Of a stretch of 64,000 bases of DNA, positions 58,023-64,000 are shown one piece after another. Source of the DNA: Qipengyuania citrea (GTDB lineage Bacteria; Pseudomonadota; Alphaproteobacteria; Sphingomonadales; Sphingomonadaceae); NCBI RefSeq assembly GCF_009828015.1, contig NZ_WTYG01000002.1, forward strand, positions 248,001-312,000, in the 5' to 3' direction. The stretch's first letter is position 1; each line of letters starts with the position of its first letter. Under the pieces are notes generated by a model. The model searched no databases. It was not told the DNA's origin and saw nothing but the letters and a program-made list of their open reading frames with translations. The position numbers and the translations under genes were made by a program.

Positions 58023-59783
58023 CTAAGCCTCGGTCGTACTGGTCCGCAGCTTGGGCTTGTAGGCCAGCGCGCCTTCCTGTTCGATCTGTCCGCGGAACTC
58101 GTCGCGCTTCTCGTGGATCGAGGCGATCACCGGGCCCATTGCGACGCCGATATCGACCAGCACGGCCTCGGACAGCTGCAGCGAGCTTTCGAGCGTTTCG
58201 GGTACCGCGTGGCTCGCGCCTGCGCGGTAGAGCTGGGCCGCATGCTGGACGTCGCGCGCACGGCACACGATCAGCAGGTCGGGATGTTCGCGGCGCAGCT
58301 TGGCGACAAGGCGCTGCACGAGAACGGGTTCGTCCATCGTCAGCACCACCGCCAGCGCGTTCTCGATACCCAGCCGGTCCATCGAATCGCCGCGCGCGGC
58401 ATCGCCGAAAGTCGCACGGAAACCGCCGCGCTTGGCGCTTTCGATCAGGTCCGGGTCGGCATCGAGCGCGATATAGGGCTTGTCATGCGCGGTGAGCATC
58501 TGCGCGACGAGCAGGCCGACACGGCCCGCGCCGACGATGATCACGCGGGGTTCGTCGGCCGTATCCTCGGGCAGTTCGGGGACGGGTTCGACCCGTCGGG
58601 CGATGACCCGGCCGAGACGCGCAAGCAGCGGGGTGACGGTCAGGCCGATCGCGGTGACGATCTGCCAGAACTGCGCGGTACCGGGCTGGATCAGCAACGC
58701 CGAGCTGGCCGCTGCCAGAATGATCAGCGTCGTTTCGGACGGGCTGGCCATGAGAATGCCGGTTTCCGCCGCCGTGCTGCGCCGCGCACCCATCATGCGC
58801 AGCAACATGCCGGTCACCAGAGCCTTGAAAGGTAGGATCAGCAGCACCGCGGTCGCGATCAGGCCGAAATTCTCCCAGATCGTCTGGAGGTCGATGCTCA
58901 TGCCCACGGTGATCAGGAAGATTCCGAGCGCGAGGCCCTTGAACGGCTCCATGATCGTTTCGACTTCGGCGTGGTATTCGGTCTCGGCAATCAGCAGGCC
59001 CGCGATCAACGCGCCGACGATCGGCGACAGTCCAACCGCCGCGGTGGCCAGGCTCGCGCCGATCACCACCAGCAGCGACGCGGCAAGGAACAGTTCGGGG
59101 CTCTTGGTGCGCGCAGCCTGCCCGAACAGCCGGGGCAGGGCGAAGCGGCCGAGGATCATCATCGCGGCGATGACCAGCCCGCCCTGCCACAGCGTGGTGA
59201 GCATGCCTTCCCAGCCTTCGCCCGCGGCATTGGGGGCCATGGCGCCGAGGATGAAGATGATCGGCACGATCATGATGTCCTCGAACAGCAGCATCGACAG
59301 CGCTGCTCGGCCGACCGGTGAATGCGTGCCGGCAATCGGCAGCACGATGGCGGTGGACGAGAACGCCAGCGCGAAGCCCAGCGCCAGCGCACCGGTCCAG
59401 AACTGCCCCATCATCGACAGGGCGATCGCCAGCGAGCTGCCGATCACCAGCAGCTCCATCGCGCCGAGTCCGAAGACCAGCTTGCGCATCTGCCACAGCC
59501 GGTTGAAACTCAGCTCGAGCCCGATCGTGAACAGCAGCAGGATGATGCCGAATTCGGCAAAGGGTTCCAGCGCCTCCGGATCGGATATCGTTATGTGGTT
59601 GAGCCAGGGGTGCTCGAACACCAGCCGCCCGAGGCCATAGGGCCCCACGAGGATGCCGATCAGGATGAAACCGATGATCGGCGTCACGCGGAAGCGCGTG
59701 AACACCGGGATCACCAGGCCGGCCGCGCCGAGGATGACCAGCGCGTCGGATACTGCCGGACTTGCGAATTCAGCCGATGCCAT
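58023..59783 (-). CDS. monovalent cation:proton antiporter-2 (CPA2) with RCK/TrkA-N domain
   Basis: KefB/YbaL-like potassium or sodium/proton antiporter in the inner membrane. 586 residues: about 12 membrane helices in the first ~400 (RFRVTPIIGFILIGILVGPYGLGR; FAEFGIILLLFTIGLELSF, a CPA2 hallmark; AFSSTAIVLPI), then a TrkA-N Rossmann domain (about 430-560) with VIIVGAGRVGLLVAQML that binds NAD(H) or another nucleotide. Ends shortly before the cysteine-rich gene. Regulated glutathione-adduct gating of KefB/KefC needs partner KefF, not found here. Confidence 0.9.
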   Translation of the reverse strand: MASAEFASPAVSDALVILGAAGLVIPVFTRFRVTPIIGFILIGILVGPYGLGRLVFEHPWLNHITISDPEALEPFAEFGIILLLFTIGLELSFNRLWQMRKLVFGLGAMELLVIGSSLAIALSMMGQFWTGALALGFALAFSSTAIVLPIAGTHSPVGRAALSMLLFEDIMIVPIIFILGAMAPNAAGEGWEGMLTTLWQGGLVIAAMMILGRFALPRLFGQAARTKSPELFLAASLLVVIGASLATAAVGLSPIVGALIAGLLIAETEYHAEVETIMEPFKGLALGIFLITVGMSIDLQTIWENFGLIATAVLLILPFKALVTGMLLRMMGARRSTAAETGILMASPSETTLIILAAASSALLIQPGTAQFWQIVTAIGLTVTPLLARLGRVIARRVEPVPELPEDTADEPRVIIVGAGRVGLLVAQMLTAHDKPYIALDADPDLIESAKRGGFRATFGDAARGDSMDRLGIENALAVVLTMDEPVLVQRLVAKLRREHPDLLIVCRARDVQHAAQLYRAGASHAVPETLESSLQLSEAVLVDIGVAMGPVIASIHEKRDEFRGQIEQEGALAYKPKLRTSTTEA

Positions 59784-59832
59784 GGGACCTTCCGTAACCG
59801 CGCCGTGTCAGGCTGTCACGAAGCGATCCGCG

Positions 59833-61488
59833 CTAACCCCCACCCGGATGAGCGGGGCCGAGCGGTTCACGGCGCGGGCGGGGCTTGCCCGGGTGCTTGC
59901 CGTCCTCGTCCCATTCGATCCGGTAGAGGTCGAAACGCCGATCGGCGAGATTGCGCACCGTCCCTTCGGCGCGCGCCCAGCTGAGATCGGCGAGATTGAT
60001 GTCGCTGATCGTCAGCGTCTCGACATTCTCGCTCGCCTCGGCGGCGATTCCGTCGCGGGCGAAGGGGAAATCGCAGGGCGTCAGGATACAGCTCTGCGCA
60101 TATTGGATATCCATGTTCGCGACATTGGGCAGGTTACCGACATTGCCGCTGAGCACGACGAAACACTGGTTCTCGATCGCGCGGGCCTGTCCGCAATAGC
60201 GCACGCGCAGGTAGCCCTGGCGGCTGTCGGTGCAGAAGGGCACGAAGATGATTCGCGCGCCTTCGTCCGCCAGGCGCCGCGACAGCTCGGGGAACTCGCT
60301 GTCGTAGCAGATCTGCACCCCGATCGGACCGCAGTCGGTCTGGATCACCTCGACCTTGTCGCCGCCCTTGATGTTCCACCAATAGCGCTCGTTGGGGGTG
60401 GGGTGGATCTTTTCCTGCGCATGCACCGCACCATCGCGCAGGCAAACGTAGGCGACATTGTGGATGTCGCCATCCTCCATCCGCGTCGGATGCGAACCGG
60501 CAATGATGTTGATGTTGAACCGCATCGCCATCTCGGAGATGTCGTTACGCAGCCGCGGGGTGTACTCGGACAAGCGCTCGATTGCCTCGACGGGCGAGAG
60601 TTCCTTCTCCTCGAAGCTCAACAGCATAAGCGTGAAGAGCTCGGGAAAGACGATGAAGTCCGCTTCGTAATCGCTTGCGACATCGACGAAATATTGCACT
60701 GCACGCATGAACTCGTCGTAGTCGGCTACCTGGCGCGCCTGCAGCTGGCAGGTCGCGACACGCACCGCTTCGACCCCGCGGGGCAACCGCTGCTTCACCG
60801 GTTGGTCGCGCTCGACATAGGGGTTGCGCCAGACCATCAGCACCGCATTCGCCATCGAGGCCTTGTCCTCGGGCAGGTAGCCTTGCATGATCCGCTCGGG
60901 TTCGAACCCGTTGGCCAGCTGGAAGCGCAGCACGGGGTCGTGCAGCTTGCCCTCGACGATCTTGTCGAGGTAATCCTGCGGTCCCTCGACCCGTCGGCGG
61001 AACCGGCGGTAATTGGGCATGCGGCCGGCAAAGACGATCCCGGTCAGGTCCTTTCCTTCCGCCAGCGCACGCCGTTCTTCGTAAAGCCGGCGCCCGATGC
61101 GCACACCGCGCACCTTGGGATCGACGCACATTTCGTAGCCGTAAAGCCAGTCGCCGGTCGGATCGTGGCGGCTGCCGTAACCATTGCCGGTGATCTCGTC
61201 CCAGTCGTGCGGCTGGAAGGCGAGCGCCTCGGCCAGCTGCATGGTAGCACAATAGCCGACGATCTCGTCGTCGAGCAGCGCGACGAAGCAGCCTTCGCGG
61301 AAATTGTTGATCTGGCCGCGGATCTCGCCGTGCGTATAGGCAGGCATGTCCTCGTACACCCGGCGCACGAGATGCGCGATGCCGGGAATGTCCTTGATCA
61401 TCGCATTGCGCACTTCGAGCCGGCGCTGGCCGAACTTCTCGGTGCCCTTGCGCCGCGAGATGCGCTTTTTCTGTGGCGGTCTGGCCAT
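59833..61488 (-). CDS. fusion of GNAT N-acetyltransferase and carbon-nitrogen hydrolase (nitrilase superfamily)
   Basis: 551 residues from the ATG at 61488. Residues ~25-225 are a GNAT acetyltransferase domain (VRNAMIKDIPGIAHLVRRVY; FVALLDDEIVGYCA; CVDPKVRGVRIGRRLYEERR, an R/Q-x-x-G-x-G/A-like CoA loop). Residues ~240-535 are a nitrilase fold with the Glu-Lys-Cys triad at Glu283 (FPELF), Lys360 (AQEKIHPTPNERYW) and Cys394 (QICYDSEFPE). This two-domain arrangement is known in the nitrilase superfamily, but the reaction it carries out is not established. Upstream gene icd is separate. Confidence 0.85.
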   Translation of the reverse strand: MARPPQKKRISRRKGTEKFGQRRLEVRNAMIKDIPGIAHLVRRVYEDMPAYTHGEIRGQINNFREGCFVALLDDEIVGYCATMQLAEALAFQPHDWDEITGNGYGSRHDPTGDWLYGYEMCVDPKVRGVRIGRRLYEERRALAEGKDLTGIVFAGRMPNYRRFRRRVEGPQDYLDKIVEGKLHDPVLRFQLANGFEPERIMQGYLPEDKASMANAVLMVWRNPYVERDQPVKQRLPRGVEAVRVATCQLQARQVADYDEFMRAVQYFVDVASDYEADFIVFPELFTLMLLSFEEKELSPVEAIERLSEYTPRLRNDISEMAMRFNINIIAGSHPTRMEDGDIHNVAYVCLRDGAVHAQEKIHPTPNERYWWNIKGGDKVEVIQTDCGPIGVQICYDSEFPELSRRLADEGARIIFVPFCTDSRQGYLRVRYCGQARAIENQCFVVLSGNVGNLPNVANMDIQYAQSCILTPCDFPFARDGIAAEASENVETLTISDINLADLSWARAEGTVRNLADRRFDLYRIEWDEDGKHPGKPRPRREPLGPAHPGGG

Positions 61489-61524
61489 GGTGATTCCTGT
61501 CTGTTTGAGCGGCCCATACGACAA

Positions 61525-61555
61525 GACCGGGGCCGGCGTCACGCCGATCCCGGTC
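61525..61555 (-). terminator. probable terminator of icd
   Basis: A 14-pair stem (61525-61538 with 61542-61555) with one mismatch and a three-base loop lies 44 bases after the icd stop. The downstream tract (TTGTC on the minus strand) is weak, so efficiency is uncertain. Confidence 0.5.
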
Positions 61556-61598
61556 TCTTACGTCAATCGCTGGGCAATGACGAAATGGGTCGAAGGCT

Positions 61599-62819
61599 TC
61601 AGGCCTGCTTGGCCATTTCCTTCTCGAGGTTCTCGACGATCGCTTCGAAGAACTGCTCGGTGGTCATCCAGCTCTGGTCCGGACCGATCAGCAGCGCGAG
61701 ATCCTTGGTCATCTTGCCGCTCTCGACGGTCTTGATGCAAACCTTTTCCAGCGTCTCGCCGAACTTCACGACTTCAGGCGTGTTATCGAAGCGCCCACGA
61801 TAGATCAGGCCCCGAGTCCAGGCGAAGATGCTGGCGATCGGGTTGGTGCTGGTTGCCTTGCCTTCCTGGTGCTGGCGATAGTGGCGGGTAACCGTGCCGT
61901 GCGCGGCTTCGGCTTCCACGGTCTTGCCATCGGGCGTCATCAGCACGCTGGTCATCAGGCCAAGCGAGCCGAAGCCCTGCGCCACCACGTCAGACTGGAC
62001 GTCGCCGTCGTAGTTCTTGCAGGCCCACACGAACTTGCCGCTCCACTTGAGCGCGGCGGCGACCATGTCGTCGATCAGGCGATGTTCGTAGGTGATGTTC
62101 GCTTCGGCGAACTTGTCCTTGAATTCGCTTTCGAACACTTCCTCGAACAGGTCCTTGAAGCGGCCGTCATACTTCTTGAGAATGGTGTTCTTGGTCGACA
62201 GATACACCGGCCAGCCGCGGTCGAGGCCGTAGTTCATGCAGGCACGCGCGAAGTCGCGGATGCTGTCGTCGAGATTGTACATCGCCATGGCGACGCCCGA
62301 GCTCTGGAACTCGTAAACGTCGAGATCGATGTTCTCGCCATTCTCGCCTTCGAAGACAAGGCGCAGCTTGCCGGGGCCGGGGATCAGCGTGTCCTTGGCG
62401 CGGTACTGGTCACCGAAAGCGTGACGGCCGACGACGATGGGATCGGTCCAGCCGGGGACGAGGCGCGGAACGTTGTCGATCACGATCGGCTCACGGAAGA
62501 CCACGCCGCCAAGGATGTTGCGAATCGTGCCGTTGGGGCTGACCCACATTTTCTTGAGGTCGAATTCCTCGACGCGGGCTTCGTCGGGGGTGATGGTGGC
62601 GCATTTTACGCCCACGCCATATTGCTTGATCGCATTGGCCGCGTCGATCGTGATCTGGTCATCGGTTTCGTCGCGCTTCTCGATCGAGAGGTCGTAATAC
62701 TTAAGGTCGACGTCGAGATAAGGCAGGATCAGCCGCTCGCGAATCCACTGCCAGATGATTTTCGTCATTTCGTCGCCGTCGAGTTCGACGATCGGGTTCG
62801 CAACCTTGATCTTCGCCAT
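61599..62819 (-). CDS. icd: isocitrate dehydrogenase (NADP-dependent)
   Basis: Oxidative decarboxylation of isocitrate to 2-oxoglutarate, feeding the odhA complex encoded at the other end of the window. 406 residues of the dimeric, eukaryote-like class [53 protein letters not shown], and NADP-contact [13 protein letters not shown]. Monocistronic. Confidence 0.95.
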   Translation of the reverse strand: MAKIKVANPIVELDGDEMTKIIWQWIRERLILPYLDVDLKYYDLSIEKRDETDDQITIDAANAIKQYGVGVKCATITPDEARVEEFDLKKMWVSPNGTIRNILGGVVFREPIVIDNVPRLVPGWTDPIVVGRHAFGDQYRAKDTLIPGPGKLRLVFEGENGENIDLDVYEFQSSGVAMAMYNLDDSIRDFARACMNYGLDRGWPVYLSTKNTILKKYDGRFKDLFEEVFESEFKDKFAEANITYEHRLIDDMVAAALKWSGKFVWACKNYDGDVQSDVVAQGFGSLGLMTSVLMTPDGKTVEAEAAHGTVTRHYRQHQEGKATSTNPIASIFAWTRGLIYRGRFDNTPEVVKFGETLEKVCIKTVESGKMTKDLALLIGPDQSWMTTEQFFEAIVENLEKEMAKQA

Positions 62820-63046
62820 GGGTATCCTGTTCGTTCAAAATGAATTGCGCGCGCCATAGCAGAGCACGGCGCGAGGGCAAGGTTGGACAAGATGTTCGCC
62901 GAGGGGACAATCGGTGCGGATAGGTAGCCCGACCTGCGCAAAAGGGTCAGGCTAGTGCCGACAATCCGCCACCAAGGTCGCTTTCACTGCCGGGTAAAGC
63001 CGCGACGCATAGGGCCGCTTGCAGAAGTCTCATTTCCAAGAAGCAA

Positions 63047-63090
63047 GCGCACAAAGAAAAACCGGCCGCGGAGAGAACTCCGCGGCCGGT
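63047..63090 (-). terminator. strong rho-independent terminator of the small membrane protein gene
   Basis: Perfect 13-bp stem (63061-63073 with 63078-63090), tetraloop AGAA, then TTTTTCTTTGT on the minus strand. Confidence 0.9.
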
Positions 63091-63113
63091 CCGTTTCAAG
63101 CTAGCAGCTTAAA

Positions 63114-63341
63114 TTATGCGCTAACCGGGGTATCGTCGTCGTCGTCAGCGGCGATAACAACGCCTGCCACAACTGCGATACCGGCCAGGATGGCGATGAT
63201 GAGGCCAGCGCCACCAAGTTCCGAGGTGTCTTCAGCGGCAGCCGACGAACGCTCGACAGCAACCGGAGCAGCCGAAGCGGCCACAGGCGCGAACGCCATT
63301 GCAGCAGCCGAAGCCGAAATCAAAATTTTCTTCGCAATCAT
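63114..63341 (-). CDS. small membrane protein with acidic C-terminus
   Basis: 75 residues from the ATG at 63341 (GGAG lies six bases upstream; the longer reading from 63353 lacks a ribosome binding site). N-terminal signal/anchor (MIAKKILISASAAAMAFAPVAASA), then a second hydrophobic segment (LGGAGLIIAILAGIAVVAGVVIA) followed by ADDDDDTPVSA. Not recognised; an acidic, Asp5-tailed single-span envelope protein. Has its own strong terminator, so it is probably well expressed. Confidence 0.7.
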   Translation of the reverse strand: MIAKKILISASAAAMAFAPVAASAAPVAVERSSAAAEDTSELGGAGLIIAILAGIAVVAGVVIAADDDDDTPVSA

Positions 63342-63751
63342 CTTGTTCTCCATTGTGAATTCAGATCTTTAGCCGAAACGCGAGAAGCGAGCCGACTGCG
63401 CCCGTATTCGAATCATACCTAGTTGATCTAGCCGGCGCTAGCAACCCCGTTAATCGCCGTGAGTGACCCATTCGTCTCACGTGGGAAGGGCATAAATTAC
63501 ATTCGTTCTCAAAAGGTTGACTTCAGAACCCTATCTGTCGCTCGGCACCGTTTTACTTTCCAACCTCTGGTGTGGCCTTTATGCAGCAAGCTGCCAGGCC
63601 TTTAGATCGAAATCACCGTGACTGACAGGGCGGACAATTCTGTAGCGAACACGCAGCACAACAACTAATGGCAGATGCCAAGTTGCCGCATAGCTTTTTC
63701 TTTACTTCGCCCTCTAAGGGGACGCCCATTTTCTAAAACGCGATAGGAAAC
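63342..63751. other. gene-free stretch upstream of the small membrane protein
   Basis: About 410 bases with no convincing reading frame. It should hold the promoter of the small membrane protein gene. The part from about 63480 is AT-richer than the window average; I see no clear operator or RNA gene. Confidence 0.4.
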
Positions 63752-63782
63752 AAAAAAGCCCGCCGTTTCCGGCGGGCTTTTA
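63752..63782 (-). terminator. terminator downstream of tRNA-Val
   Basis: GCCCGCCG (63758-63765) and CGGCGGGC (63770-63777) form a perfect 8-bp stem around TTTC; six A's on the left give a U-tract for minus-strand transcription, and TTTT on the right would work for plus-strand transcription too. It lies 21 bases past the tRNA 3' end. Confidence 0.85.
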
Positions 63783-63802
63783 TATGCCTCTGGAGGCTTC
63801 GA

Positions 63803-63877
63803 TGGTGGGCGTAGCAAGGATTGAACTTGCGACCCCTACGATGTCAACATAGTGCTCTACCACTGAGCTATACGCCC
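63803..63877 (-). tRNA. tRNA-Val (anticodon GAC)
   Basis: Minus-strand cloverleaf: acceptor GGGCGTA (63871-63877) with TACGCCC, D arm with AGCTCAGTGGTAGAGC, anticodon stem CTATG/CGTAG with loop TTGACAT (anticodon GAC), T arm with GTTCAATCC, and encoded ACCA at the 3' end (63803-63806). 75 nt; terminator follows. Confidence 0.95.
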
Positions 63878-63955
63878 GCACCAACGGCGCCCCTTTGCAG
63901 GGCAGGCCGGCCCTTTAGCGAGCCTGGGAAAGCCGCGCAAGGGCCTATTGTCGAC

Positions 63956-64000
63956 TTATTGAAACTGGGCGCTGATGCGGTCGTCGAGGACCCGTTCAAC
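63956..64000 (-). CDS. C-terminal end of a gene continuing beyond the window
   Basis: Only the last 14 codons and TAA are visible, reading VERVLDDRISAQFQ. An uninterrupted frame to the window edge and a TAA before a non-coding gap make a real gene plausible, but the protein cannot be identified. Confidence 0.4.
   Translation of the reverse strand, partial: VERVLDDRISAQFQ

Overview
The window looks like chromosomal DNA from a high-GC alphaproteobacterium of the order Sphingomonadales, most like Erythrobacteraceae (Erythrobacter, Qipengyuania or Altererythrobacter relatives). The clues are the mdh-sucD-odhA-odhB-lpd operon, CckA, the alphaproteobacterial form of the SOS box (GTTC-N7-GTTC), a dimeric NADP-isocitrate dehydrogenase, the abundance of Ala/Arg/Gly-rich proteins and roughly 65-70 % GC in most genes. 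The genus is inference; no rRNA is present to settle it.

Layout. 1-7357 (minus): a TCA operon read mdh, small secreted protein, sucD, odhA, odhB, lpd (cut by the window edge); sucC is absent. 7675-9222: a conserved hypothetical gene and a SleB-type cell wall hydrolase. 9394-14057 (plus): a cobalamin riboswitch followed by an overlapping btuB-btuF-btuC-btuD operon for vitamin B12 import. 14058-19979 (minus): M3 metallopeptidase, lipoprotein, ThpR RNA cyclic phosphodiesterase, membrane-anchored T4-type lysozyme, diguanylate cyclase. 20222-23187: uvrA with its own SOS box and an unusual 3' end, where a palindrome holds the stop codon and a second, out-of-frame copy of the UvrA tail follows. 23386-25689: a two-gene, low-GC island coding for a protein with a DGMQR motif and a C-terminal HEPN-like protein (R-x4-H). 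It is the best candidate here for an undescribed defence or toxin-type system. 25808-28739: a helix-turn-helix protein, a cluster of inverted repeats, and two divergent LuxR-type regulators.

28770-43469: RlpA, an 812-bp stretch without a convincing gene, argG, a DksA-type zinc finger protein, a DUF1801 remnant, an SDR/cytochrome b/molybdopterin oxidoreductase operon, a glycine-zipper protein, an rlmN-methyltransferase-MOSC operon, an outer membrane barrel protein, greB, a soluble lytic transglycosylase, dapA and an AstE-like deacylase. 43657-57260: S9 peptidase, smpB, a DUF2062 membrane protein translationally coupled to the cell-cycle kinase cckA, recA with SOS box and terminator, GST, a UDP-glucose dehydrogenase/UDP-glucuronate epimerase pair, a methyltransferase and alaS. 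57266-64000: small and cysteine-rich hypothetical proteins, a CPA2/RCK antiporter, a GNAT-nitrilase fusion, icd, a small membrane protein, tRNA-Val(GAC), and the last codons of one further gene.

Most of the window is housekeeping DNA. Themes that connect genes are central carbon metabolism (the TCA operon plus icd), SOS-controlled repair (uvrA and recA, each with a LexA-type box), B12 uptake under riboswitch control, and envelope remodelling (SleB, GH24, RlpA, Slt). All functional calls rest on motifs and recalled family features, not on database searches.
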